NCBI GenBank assembly: GCA_959347315.1
Contig: OY365818.1
Span: 4,281,942-4,345,941, forward strand
Direction: 5' to 3'
Length of the DNA: 64,000 bases
Origin: Bimastos eiseni
Taxonomy: Eukaryota > Annelida > Clitellata > Crassiclitellata > Lumbricidae
Shown: positions 1-11,108 of the stretch, in pieces
How the letters are laid out: every line of letters begins with the position of its first letter
Position numbering within the stretch: position 1 is the first letter of the stretch
Made by a program: the position numbers and the translations under genes
The notes under the pieces: generated by a model
Databases searched by the model: none
Told to the model about the DNA's origin: nothing
What the model saw: the letters and a program-made list of their open reading frames with translations, nothing else

Positions 1-386
1 CATGGGAGTGAATAATATCTTATCATCACATACTTACACAATTATATATCTAAATGAGTGTAATGTAAATACATGCCTTATACGTTTTCAATGATATCGG
101 TTGAATTTACGCAGACACATAATAATAATACAGTTTACAGGCTTACATGTGTATAATTATGCATGTGTATAGATATACATGGATATGCACGAATCAGAAT
201 ATTTATATCGAGCATCATCATAATCATTTCCTAATGCCAGCCATTTTGACGGCGAGCTGCACGAATCAATTATGTTAATTTTCCTTTGACATTGTTATAC
301 CCATGTATACACTGTATACATGCATACATACGCTACATACATACCCACATACATACATAAATACACACATACATACATAAATACAT

Positions 387-417
<31 letters not shown>

Positions 418-709
418 TACACACACACACATACACACACACATACACACACACACATACACACACACGTACACACACACATACACACACACACATACAC
501 ACACACACACATACATATATATGGATATATGGATATATGGATATATATGTACGTGTGTGTGTGGTGCATGTGTGTGAAGCAGTGAATTTGCATAATTGTG
601 TAACCATATATACGTGTATTTTCTAAGCTGAATTCGTTCGTAATATCTCCGCGTAATAACCGTTTCCTCGTAGTAATCCTTCTTTCTGTCTTTTTCTTCT
701 GTTGTTTAG
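1..709. other. Left flank / probable intron
   Basis: AT-rich sequence without recognisable exons, holding the CA/ACAT microsatellite listed separately. It probably belongs to an intron of the gene whose last exons start at 710. Apparent long reading frames here are only translations of the dinucleotide repeat. Confidence 0.4.
334..518. repeat. (ACAT)n/(CA)n compound microsatellite
   Basis: ACAT and AC units alternate for about 185 bp, followed by a few TGGATATA units (about 520-548). It creates spurious His/Thr and Cys/Val frames on both strands. Confidence 0.95.
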
Positions 710-2239
710 GTTATAATGCGATGCAAAGGAAAGGTCGTCGAAAACCAGGTGAGGGAGTGTCAATAACATGAAGATGAGGTTGAAATGTTCAATTGGTTAT
801 TTTCCAATACACAGAGGGAGACGCACAGAAGCAGACAGACGTCTTCATATAATGCTTCTATTGTTGAATATTACATTCGAGCCTATCAACACATAATGAA
901 TCGCATATATAATTAATATGCAACACGATGAAATAAGATTCTTTCTTATTCATCCTATTCCAGTTCTTCCTCTCTGCTTCTTCCTTTTCACATCTATCGT
1001 TGAATGAATGAATGAATGAATGAACGAATGAACGAATGAACGAACGCGAACGAACGAACGAACGAACGAATGAATGAATGAACAAACGAATGAATGAATG
1101 AATGAATGAATGAATGAACGAACGAACGAGTGAATGAATGAATGAACAAACGAATGAATGAATGAACGAGCGAATGAATGAATGAAAGAGTGAATGAATG
1201 AATTAATTAATTAATTAATGCATGAATGAATGAATGAGTTAACGAATCAATGAATGAATACAAAACTGTTATAAATCACGTGGTCTACATTACTGTTGTG
1301 AAAAACCATCGACATAAGAACATTTCTTAATTAAACAAATCTCTGAACTCAACACGATGTTCATGTTTAGATCGCTCGAAAGGCGTAACCCAGAACGGAT
1401 ATGACGTCACGGATAGCATCGGCGGTGGCGTCGAAACGTCTCGCCAGTACGAGATCTCGCGCCTGCTGGAAGACGCCCCTCCGGACAGCATCCGCCAATC
1501 GGTCAACGTCCAGCGAGAGGAAGAAGAGTTGATCGGTCCCTTGGCGGACGGCAACGCCCCTGAACGAATGCTCAACGTCGACATGGTCTCCGAGAAGGTC
1601 GATCTGGGCCTGAAGGACGGCGTGGCGCAGGTGACGGTCCGCGTCCGCTGCGAGAGGATCGTTCCCATCAGAGGCTCAACGGATATGTTCAAGAAATCAT
1701 CGGTCGTCGTGACGCGTATCATCGAGATCGATCTGACGGCGACCGATGAGAGACGTAGGCTCTACCAGCGAGTCCTTCACGGTTCCTCATCCTTCCTCGG
1801 GCGATCGACGGACCCAGGCAGCGTGGGGCAGCAGGGGGCTCAGGTCCCGACCGCGACGGCCGAGAGCAAACTGAACACGAGGGACACGTTCGACCTGTAC
1901 AAGACGCTCATGGCAATGGCCGACGCGGACGACGCTAGACACGTCCACCAGCGTCGGCTTCAGATCGATAAGGAGCTCGAGGAGGAGCGGAGGCCTTACA
2001 GGGACCCCGTGGTCGCCCTACTCGACGATGATGACGACTTTGACTTCGGAGAGCCGCCCGAGTTCGACATGGAACAACTGGAGAATAGACTGGAGGAGCG
2101 GATACGGCCTCAGAAGCTGTCGTCCGGAAGGGGTCGCGTAGAGCATGGATTCTCTCCAGGGGGAGGAAGAGGAGGAGGGGTGGAGGGACGGTCTGGGCAG
2201 GCGAGACATGCGGAGAATGTCTCCAGCTTTCTGTACTAG
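710..2239 (+). CDS. 3' end of an unrecognised gene (last two coding exons)
   Basis: Two exons are supported. A 39-bp exon (710-748) lies between a pyrimidine-rich acceptor ending TTGTTTAG and the donor CAG|GTGAGG. The terminal exon runs from an acceptor ending TTTAG (1370) to a TAG at 2237-2239. The phases agree: the small exon ends with one base that pairs with the two leading bases of the next exon, so the joined protein reads ...AMQRKGRRKP-D-RSKG... The terminal exon gives about 288 residues, with an arginine-rich middle, an acidic patch DDDDDFDFGEPPEFD and a glycine/arginine-rich end. I recognise no domain. Codon-like composition (high GC, no stops) and the splice signals make a real gene likely; the 5' part lies left of the window. 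A candidate poly(A) signal AATAAA is at 2903-2908. Function unknown; no name is offered. Confidence 0.6.
1003..1256. repeat. (GAAT)n/(GAAC)n tetranucleotide array
   Basis: About 250 bp of GAAT with interspersed GAAC and a short AATT stretch. It lies in the intron 749-1370. Similar arrays recur at 6344-6485 and 32593-32850. Confidence 0.95.
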
Positions 2240-2333
2240 GTGCTGTTGTCTTGGGGGATAGATTTATCATACCGAGTCTGGAAGGATTGAGTTGTGAGGT
2301 GCGGATAACGTTGGCGACGAGATAAACGGCAAT

Positions 2334-2413
2334 GATAGTGATGATTATGAGGTGATAATGACGACGACGACTATGATGATGACGACGATGACGATGATGA
2401 CGATGATGATGAT
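2334..2413. repeat. GAT/GAC trinucleotide run
   Basis: Imperfect GAT, GAC and ATG units just downstream of the stop at 2239, probably in the 3' UTR of the left gene. Confidence 0.85.
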
Positions 2414-3195
2414 GCTAGAGGCTGACAGTGGACAATTTCATTCTGTCTAATTCAAGACTTTTGACGCCATGACAGTCCACCGATAAGGAATAACAAGTCA
2501 AGCACTATAAATGTTTCTTTTACTCGCAGCTATGTTACCAGAATTTTGCACTTTTTCAGAAGAAACTTCAAATCGATTAAGACGAAACAGGTTTAACATA
2601 TCCTGTTCTGAATGGTTTTCTTTGTTACTCGCAAGGTGGCGTACTGAATAGTTACATCGCTAATCGCTAGATGATCATAAACTTATCATCGCCATTCGTA
2701 TAATTCAAATGTTAGACTCCCAATTTTCATCCCATCTGTTCAGCTGTCGACGGGAATCCGTTGGTTTGTTCCACGTTTTTACATGTGCCCAACATGTGCA
2801 CTGTTTTGCTAATTGTTGTAACAGTACGTTATAATGACGCTTACCATCATAATGGGCCAGTGCAAAGATCGCCTCTGAATAGTTATTCTCTCTAAGGCGC
2901 TAAATAAATTTTTAGTGCCTTCGTGAGGTTCCAATAATACGCTATATAAATGGCGATATACATACATATTACATATATATATATATGCATTGTGCATAAT
3001 ATGCATAGTCCCAGACATCTATGATACTTGTAGACTGCAGACAGACAGACAGACGGACATAAAAGACAAACGAACCCTTGTACCCAAGCAGACATCAGAT
3101 AACGGGCAGGCATACAGATAAGCCTATAGTCCGCGTAATCGGCACGAGACCACCCGTCATGACTAATCGACCGGAAATAACTGCAACAAAAGACC

Positions 3196-3556
3196 CATAC
3201 CACTTCCTCCTTCTCCTCCTCCCATTCCTTCCCCTCCTCCTCCAACTATTCTTTCCCAACCTCCTCCTCCTCTTCCTCTCCTCCTCCTATTCCTTCCCCT
3301 CCTCCTCCTGTTCCGTCTTCTTCTCCTCCTCCTCCTCCTCCTCCTCCTCCTGTTCCTTCCCATCCTCCTCTGCTCCAACTATTCTTTCCCATCCTTTTCT
3401 TCTTCCTCCTCCTCCTCCTATTCCTTCCCATCCTCCTCATATTCTTTCCCCTCCTACTACTCTTCTTCCCTATTTCTTCCCATCCTCGTCCTCGTCTTCG
3501 TCCTCGTCGTCGTCGTCGTCGTCCTCCTCCTCCTCCTCCTCCTCCTCCTCCTCCTA
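3196..3556. repeat. Pyrimidine-rich (TCC)n tract
   Basis: About 360 bp of nearly pure C/T on the + strand, ending in a clean run of CTC units. Such a homopurine-homopyrimidine tract can adopt triplex forms (known property; not tested here). Confidence 0.9.
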
Positions 3557-4227
3557 CGTATCTTCCATTTCTCCATAGCGTTTATCCCTCTTATAGGCCT
3601 TCCGCAGAATCTCTCTTCCAAAGACTACATTTCCCAGGTCCAAGTTTCCAACCTTTTGCCTTCCTAACAAAACGGATCTCCAACTTGCGAGATACATGTA
3701 TAGCCTGCGTACCACACACAGTCCATTCGTCATCTTAAAGGTCCTCATAGATCGACCCTAGCCGAAGCCAAAACAGACGGCCTGCCCGATGTATACCGAG
3801 CCCTATGACCCTATGTATACTAGTTTCATATATGCAGTAGGCTATCGGTGCAAACAAACTTGTGCTGCTGTTCTCAGGCGCATGTTAATTATCTGATAAT
3901 TATGGAAGGCGTCTAGCATAGGCGATTAGATACATTAGTGACTGATTTGCGAAATGTAAGCGGCTGTAGTATATAAGGCCGACGTAGGTGTCCACATATG
4001 GGTGTCTAAGAAGCCTCGTAGATGAAGAGCCTACATGTGCATCTGTATGTAAAGTAACAGTAAATTCTCGAAAATATCTCAGCGCCCACAAAGACGACGT
4101 CAGTGAGACCAGCTTATTCATGGGAGTTACACCAAATCAAGTCCGCAATTATAGCCAACGTGCTCTGTCCGTTCTGGTCAAAATCCGAGGAGGTCAATGA
4201 TACTGATGATGCGGCATGGTGCTCAAA

Positions 4228-4372
4228 GGCGGCGATTTCGTTTGAGGGGTGGGAAGTGGACACCCAATGAGAGGGGTAAGAAATGTTTGGGACAAACGTA
4301 TGACGTGTTCCCTATCAGTAAAAGGTGGGGGACCTTTCCCCCTCGACCCCACCGAGATCGCCGCCTCTGATG
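4228..4372. mobile_element. Small inverted-repeat element (MITE candidate)
   Basis: The ends are inverted: the left end begins GGCGGCGATTTCG and the right end is GAGATCGCCGCC. The reverse complement of the right end (GGCGGCGATCTCGG) matches the left for about 13 bp and is followed by G-rich sequence on both arms. The element is about 145 bp and has no coding capacity, which fits a MITE; no clear target duplication was identified. Confidence 0.5.
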
Positions 4373-5054
4373 GTGCTATAGGCCTACGGTGGTATGGTCG
4401 GTAATGACGGTGGTAGTTTGGTGACGTGCACAGAAGCAGAATCTGTATAGGATAGCTTGCAATGTGATGTAAAGGTGTTCTGATATTACGGGCCTCAATA
4501 TGTTTCTGCGCTCATTCAACTAACGTTTGCGCCAGTCAATAGGAAGCTGTGGACTCCGCCTACAAATATCACCATTGCGGATAGGATTTCACATGACCTT
4601 GTCTTTGGTTTTGCAATCGTAGGCCCCTATACGCAATCAGTCTAAATTAACAGACACGCTTATATCAGGATGTGAGTTAGGTATATAGTTACCCTATCGG
4701 GACCGGGGTGTGGGGTAAATAACATTTCCTATTTTTACTTTCTTTTTGTGAGTTAAAATTCACTATCTCGTGATAAGACAAAATTTATCGCTAGCCGGTC
4801 AAATAAAATTAAATGGTGGGAGGCGGCTGATAAAGAAAGAATTCGATTAGGGATTGGCCGTGCAATGCATCACGCCAGTGATTAATAGCGAGGACTAAGC
4901 TAGTCCTAATTCTAGTGCCATTTATAATGACAAACTGAATAATGCATTGGCAGTTAATAGTATATTCCTGGTCAAAAGTGGTGCAGGCGTTTATAATGTG
5001 AGCATGGTATAGACGTGGCAGTTCATTTATATGATGATGACGAGTTAGTTAGTT

Positions 5055-5210
5055 GTTAATGAGTTGGTTGTTGACTTCCTGGAAACCGAACTCTGACCGC
5101 CCACGGACTATCCTTTGAACAACCCTTTTGATTTGCCGCAGCGCTCGTGAATAAGCTGGTGCCCTGCGCTTAGCTTTAAAGTGGCGCTTTAGAAATTTGG
5201 AGATTACGAT
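5055..5210 (+). mobile_element. LINE 3' end, about 155 bp
   Basis: This shares a ~160-bp unit with the minus-strand copy at 21606-21770, including the conserved stretch CGCTCGTGAATAAGCTGG and the 3' end TTTGGAGATTACGATTA. At 21.6 kb the same unit directly follows a reverse-transcriptase C-terminus, so I read it as the 3' UTR of an L2/CR1-like LINE. Short copies lacking the 5' part are listed elsewhere, as expected for 5'-truncated insertions. Confidence 0.6.
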
Positions 5211-5215
5211 TACAA

Positions 5216-5455
5216 TTACGAGTTACCTGCCCTACGGCAGGTCCACCCGTGGATGAGATGAGTGAGCTGGTTTCCCGTTGCCTTCCTCACAGACAATTAT
5301 TATGGGCGAGCAACTTGTCCAATCGTAGGCCCTATAAGCAATCAGTCTAAATTAAAAGACACGCTTATCATAAGGTGAGCTACGCAGTGGCTTGAGGTGG
5401 GTTCGAACCTGCGACCCTTCGGTTTCAAGGCACATAACATACCGTTGCGCCACCA
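5216..5455 (-). mobile_element. tRNA-derived SINE, minus strand
   Basis: Read on the minus strand it begins GTGGCGCAACGGTATGT, an A-box-like start, followed by the B-box-like GGTTCGAACCCAC, then a body with ACAAGTTGCTCGCCC. A second copy with the same order lies at 47600-47750, which confirms a dispersed family. It is not a functional tRNA gene. Confidence 0.65.
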
Positions 5456-5544
5456 ATAATTTATTAATGCAAATCACATAATGGGAAGTATGGAGCTGCC
5501 CTTTGGTAAGCTCGACATACAGCTACTATAAGGGCATGAAGTAT

Positions 5545-5715
5545 TAGCGACTTCATTTTTCTCGGCCTCGGCATTGGAGGGAGGGAGGTCAGCCATCTCC
5601 CTTGCCATCTGATCCTCCCACCAACAGTGTACGGTCAGTGTACTCGTCGTTGCAGTTGAGTTGGCTAGGGGCAGGAAGCAGGGATCGGTTGCGCATCGTG
5701 TTCTTATAGTCATTA
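5545..5715 (-). mobile_element. SINE copy, 'CGGCATT-GAGGG' family
   Basis: Shares with 6533-6750, 14695-14900 and (opposite orientation) 52452-52650 a block of the form ACTTCATTTTYT-GCCTCGGCAT-GAGGG, a CAACGTACGATCAGTGT-like block and GAGTTGGC. The plus-oriented copy at 52452 has a tRNA-like head, so this copy points to the minus strand. Confidence 0.55.
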
Positions 5716-6343
5716 AGTTAAAACTGTCTTTCCGTAAAGCTTCGCTCGGGAGCTGGTCAATTCAATTCAATTCAATTCAATCTCGTTTGATGCAGCCATA
5801 GCAAACGGTATATGCAGTTAGCAAACAATACAGATTATAAACTATAGGCTGCAAATGGCATTCCAAAAGGGATCGAAATCCCGCTAGCAGGAACACCCAA
5901 GTAGCTGAAATTATGAAGAGGATAAAGAAATAAGATATACGTCAATCAATATTAGTCCTAATTCTAACTCGTCCTTTGAGGGCTAGGATCATCGAAACAA
6001 TTAGACAGTCATAAACACAAACAAGTTACCAACTAACCCTCAGATTTGTGTATAGATATACCAAGCAGGAATTTAAAAATTAACTTAACTAAAGCGGGTG
6101 TGAGCCCGGACGACGGGTGGTGGACCAAAGGCGAGCGAATGACCAACTGCCCCGTTTGATAGTTGTGAAAATCATATCATCGACCCATTTCATTTATTAA
6201 AAAAAGTACGCAAATTATTTTTAAACGTATAAGGGTTGATAGACGAACGGATTTCAAGCGAAATAGCGTTCCAGACCTGCGGACCTGAAAATTTGAGACT
6301 GAATTTACGGAGACAGCTTGGAGCTGTGCTATATGAATGATGA

Positions 6344-6485
6344 ATGAACGAACGAACGAACGAACGAACGAACGAACGAACGAACGAACGAACGAACGAA
6401 CGAACGAACGAACGAACGAATGAACGAATGAATGAGTGAATGAGCGAATGAATGAATGAACGAACGAATTAATGAATGAATGAAT
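6344..6485. repeat. (CGAA)n/(TGAA)n array
   Basis: About 75 bp of perfect CGAA units continue into TGAA-type units; it lies between two SINE copies. Confidence 0.95.
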
Positions 6486-6532
6486 TGTGTGAAGAATTCT
6501 CATAAGCCAGGCTTCAGGCATGAAAAGGTAGC

Positions 6533-6750
6533 AACGTCATTTCTTATTAGCTTCGGCATTCGAGGGTGGGAGCACTGGGAGGCCAACAGCCCTCCACTCG
6601 CCGTCTCATCTTCCTACCGACAACGTACGATCAGTGTGCCCCTTATAGAGTCATAGTTGAGTTGTTTAGTGGGAGAGGTAAATTTCTGCCCTGGTGGGAC
6701 TTTAAACCCTGACCTCTGTTGACAGCCTCTTTATAGGCCCTATAGATGTG
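6533..6750 (-). mobile_element. SINE copy, 'CGGCATT-GAGGG' family
   Basis: Contains GCTTCGGCATTCGAGGGTGG, CAACGTACGATCAGTGTGCC and, on the minus strand, a degenerate B box GGTCAGGGTTTAAAGTCCC. Same family as 5545 and 14695. Confidence 0.6.
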
Positions 6751-6827
6751 GCTCTATGATTACGCACAAATGTACATACGTGCATGCGTATATAATTATA
6801 TAAATTAATTTATTTATTTATTTAATA

Positions 6828-6900
6828 GAAGGATTTATATAGCGCCCCTTCAAGAACATCTACTCAGGAGCGTTCCCAATCCAATCCCGGCAAAATAGGA
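6828..6900 (-). mobile_element. SINE tail copy (GCGCTATATAAAT type)
   Basis: On the minus strand this reads CTGAGTAGATGTTCTTGAAGGGGCGCTATATAAAT, here described as GAGTAGATGTTCTTGAAGG followed by GGCGCTATATAAAT and then an AT-rich tetranucleotide tail (TTTA)n. The same tail recurs more than ten times in the window. Confidence 0.65.
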
Positions 6901-7334
6901 CGCATAACAATCTATGTAAAATGATTTATATGTATTTATGCATTTATGTAAATTCATTATCAGTAATTGCAGCTACCCGCTTTATCGCCGATGACTCACC
7001 AGCTGCTGTTGAGGCTTGGTGCTCTCTTCACCCGCAGCTGCAGCAGCTGTTAGACCTCAAGCAGACACTAATTTTAGACTCCAGCGGGCCAGATGGAACC
7101 AAGGGAACCAAATGCGACTAAACATTCCGCGAGTCTCTGTCGGCTTCTCGGCTCCTTATCAACATGACCCCCGTGTGTAGGCCTGTGGGGTGAGTTTCTT
7201 TCTTGAAAGCTCTCGTGGGAGTGTCTCGACCTAGATGACACCCGCATTGGCTGCTATACTCTCTAGATCTGCACTTCTGGGAACCGGCTCGGACCTCCTA
7301 TTCACAGCACTCTGATTTGACGTAGCACCAGTGA

Positions 7335-7410
7335 TTGCTACGCTGGTGCCATGGGTTTGACTTTCAATGGCGCTTTCGAAGCTGTCAGTCTACGATTACG
7401 ATCACAAAGC
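7335..7410 (+). mobile_element. Truncated LINE 3' end
   Basis: Degenerate copy: CGCTGGTGCCATGGGTTTGA and AATGGCGCTTTCGAAGCT correspond to the terminal part of the unit at 5055. Divergence is high. Confidence 0.35.
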
Positions 7411-7464
7411 TTTATTGCAAATCTCAGAACATTTCCAGCTCTGCCCAGCAGAACAACTTTTACA

Positions 7465-7547
7465 CAGACACACACAAACACACGGACAAACACGGACACA
7501 CACGGACACACACACGCGGATACATACACACACGGACACACACACCG
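7465..7547. repeat. (CACA)n with CGGACA variants
   Basis: ACACA units interrupted by CGGACA; the apparent Thr/His-rich frames here are translation of the repeat. Confidence 0.85.
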
Positions 7548-9400
7548 AAGCAGACCTTTGAAGTCAGCAGCGAGAGAGAGAGTGAGATGGGTCTCGCAGG
7601 ACAGTTTGTGACACCGAAATTTCAACGAGACCTTCTTTACAGTTATGCTCTCATTTATTTAAGACGATGAGAGACTGAAAGAGAGACCAAATCTATTTAT
7701 ATAGATCGCGTGTATTGACAAGAATCTAATGAAATTGCTATTCATTTATTACGACAAACCGTTTTTATTCCAGACTCGAATGCTAAGTATACGGAACCTA
7801 CACTTAATCACGGGCCCTGACTAGGCTAGTCTATTTACTTTAAACAGCGTCAATCGTTGTACTTAAAATCACACGTTGTTGTCCCAATTCAACCAGGTGA
7901 TCTCTTATAATTATGAACCTTCTCTGGTTTGTCTAATTGGTAGTTACTAGTTACAATAACAATGAACAATAGCATTGTTTCTCTTTAACAATCGTCAATA
8001 ACATTTCTCTTTCGCTAATCATCATACTGAATGTGATCACCGAACCTTTAGGTATATGCCTAACCTGCCTAGTACTATCTGTTATCTTTTCGAATTTGGT
8101 CCAAACCATCTCAGTTTATTTCCTCTCATGCTGATAAGTTCGACAATTCTCCGTTTTGATTTCTGGCTCCACTGGCTGTAATTTAATAATGGTTTCGTAG
8201 TACATTATATGATACAAGACTAAAATCGGCCTGGGAATACATACGGCTTGACCTATATTGTAATCTGGTGGAAACGATATCACATCAGCGTCACAGGTTT
8301 TATCTTTACAATACGTTTGTCAATCGCCAGTCTGTGGTTACAGGTTACCGATATCCGAAGGCTTCCAGACGGAGGGAGTGTCACAGACGAACAGACAGGT
8401 ATTACTAAGACTCGTCTATGATCTACCCTTCCTATAGTCCCTAACTCCCTCTCTCGATCCTCTCACAGCTTCTCCTTCATTGTCTGTTACCGCGCCATCT
8501 GCTTCCTGACGTGACCCAGTTTCAACGAGTATCTTGACCTTTCGGTCAACTTGACCTAGTTTCGTCCAGAGTCTGTTGACTCAATATGTACTTCATCGCC
8601 AAGTGTTTTCCGCTGGCAAATCTTTTCATGGCCGCTCCGCAAAAACGTGGAGTAGGCTTTAATATTTGCCTTAGGCCGAATATTGATTTTTACCCATATG
8701 GGTAGACCTACGTTTGTGAACGGAGCTCGTTCAAAGGGGCGTTGACTAATTTCATCTTACTTACATACCAGTCAGATTCAGATTTTGGGTGGGGCATCCG
8801 CTTTTTTTAACGTGATAAGGATATGCTGTTCGCGGGGAATCGCCCTGTGTTTTCCGTTTCCTCTCCTCCATCACTCCCTCTCCGTTTCCTTCGGCCTTCT
8901 TGGTGGAGCCCAATATGGTCTGAGTCAGCACTTCCACTTGTAGCCATTTGCCAACAAGATACGCAGCGGTTGCCTGGGTTACTCGATTCAATTCGAAACG
9001 CAAGCGACATTTACTATTTATTTATAGTTTGCTAGTGGTTAAAGGATCCTTAACAGGCCGCGTTCTACTATCAAAGCCTGTTTGTCTATAAATTTTGTTG
9101 TTGTGTGTGCTGTTAAGTCTGTCTGTTTATGTCTGGTTCTGTACTTCTGTGTGTGTGTCTAAAAATACACTGTATTTGCACCATTACTTTGGCGCAGCAA
9201 CTGCTCTGAGCAAGTATGCTGGCTTGTCGCATGCGGCCAGCGCGCATGTGTTGGATCTATGAATATATATGTAGCCTATGTTGCATGAATACACGGGAAC
9301 GTCATCGTTACAACGAATTTCTTTGGTCGCGGGCGTATTTAGCCAGTGTTGCCGTTGTATGTCAGGTCGAATGATTCATCAGGGTTGACGACAAGATTAC

Positions 9401-11108
9401 ACGAGCTAACCGGATCGAAGTAGCCTAATGATAATTAGCTACTAATACGAATAATAACAACATCCCGTATCTTATCTACGTAACGCTGTTTTAGACGCGG
9501 ATGAGACAGGTAAGAAGTAGGCCTAACTGTATCTGTTGAGACATTTTCGTTATACCTGGGGTTTGATAGAAGTTCGTACGCAGTTGGTCCTTTGAGTTTG
9601 AATGGCTTGGCGGAAGCGATTACTGAGTTGAGTTTGGGTGTAGCGACAATATTTTTACTGGGGTTCTTGGGAAGTTAAATTTGTAGAAACTGTTGTTGCT
9701 GTTTTGTAAAAACGTGTGCGAGTGCGAGAAATGTGCTTGTGACGAGAGAGATGGCGAGTAGCAATAGTTTTGTTGTTGTTTAAACGGGATCAACCCGAAA
9801 TATTGAAACATGGTTTGAATGATTATGGCGGGATAAAGGCAGTGTTGAAATTACCACCCACGAGTATTTCCGATGTTGGTACCCTAATTGATGATGTCCT
9901 ACACTCAAAGTAAATAGAACTAGATATTTGGATGTGTTTTGTCAGATATAAGCATTTGTACAGCGCGTCAAGTAGGGCGTTCTCAGTGTGCAAGAAGCTG
10001 ATTTTGAGAAAGGAAATTAAGAATTTTTCGAATGTGATAATCAATTTGCTGATTGTATGAGCGATAAACTGTCTAGTCGCCGTTTTCATTATGAACTAAA
10101 GCAGCCAACCACAATAGCTCCTATTACCTCTAGTTCCCAAGAATTTGTTCTTAGCTTATCTTTGGACATTCTCTCTGACGCAGCACTTTAACTCGTTTAT
10201 TGTTATCCAACAATATGAACACAAAAAATAAACTACAATCATAGCAATAGAAGCAAAAATTGGCTTAAAGAGGTATAACAGAGCACAACTTAACATTCCT
10301 GAAGAATGATGGATAACACAGAGGACCCAGGGGAGGAATATCCTGCTACAGGGAAACCCAAGAAAGATTGCAAAATACTTGTAATCAATAATATAGTAGT
10401 AGGACACTTATTGTGCCCTACATTTAGCTTCTAGGTGGCGCTTTAGACCTTTCCGAGGTTACAATGATTTGAAGCACTTGATGAAGTACTCTCCTTCTAA
10501 GTGTAGTTTTAGTTTTATTTATTGTGCTCATGTACTTTCACTCGAGAGAGAGAGCGAGGTTGATCAGAATCTCAGGTATGAGACAAGTGTGCTTGAAGAA
10601 TGGGGCCATGATCGTCATGCAGAGTTTGTAAGGCGTCTCTGTAAGGACTTTGCGTAACAAGTCTGTATTGTCGGTGAAAGTCACCATGTTGTAAGAACAG
10701 CAGCTCTATAAACTATAAGAAATTAAACTAAGTGGAAATTAGAACGCACAATGCAAAACACTTGAGAAAATGGATTGGACGATATATCATTTAACACGAA
10801 ATTTCAAGTGGACCCATTTCGATGTAAATGCATTTAAAGGTTGACTGATAAGATGAAAATATAAGTTATTATGGAATGATTTTCAGTTCTGTGAATATAA
10901 CTATGTGTATTGTTTGGTGTTATTGTTTGGTGTTATTCATTCATTTTAAAAATAAATATAGCATCCCTCAAGACTATGATGTTTTCAACCCAACTACTGT
11001 GATATAAATCAGACTTGAACAGCTCGTTAATTCATGGCATACTACTCTCGTTTCCATATTTATTTGATCTAAGGCTTTATTTTGAATATTTTTTTATATT
11101 TGTTGCAG
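9401..11108 (+). other. Upstream region of Shroom gene
   Basis: No coding exon is supported. A good donor GACAG|GTAAGAAG at 9509/9510 could end a non-coding first exon of the gene starting at 11109, but nothing else proves it. A truncated LINE 3' end (AGGTGGCGCTTTAGACC) lies at 10425-10475. Confidence 0.3.

Larger units (their letters stand above)
2240..9400. other. Intergenic spacer rich in repeats
   Basis: No supportable coding exon was seen. The stretch contains a GAT/GAC trinucleotide run (2334-2413), a pyrimidine-rich tract, a small inverted-repeat element, SINE copies and LINE 3' ends, each listed separately. Open frames of 60-166 codons here are low-complexity, lie in SINEs, or use non-ATG starts. 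Confidence 0.6.

Noticed and set aside
320..607. Several overlapping frames in the CA/ACAT repeat
   Set aside because: Low-complexity translation of a microsatellite, no start context and no homology.
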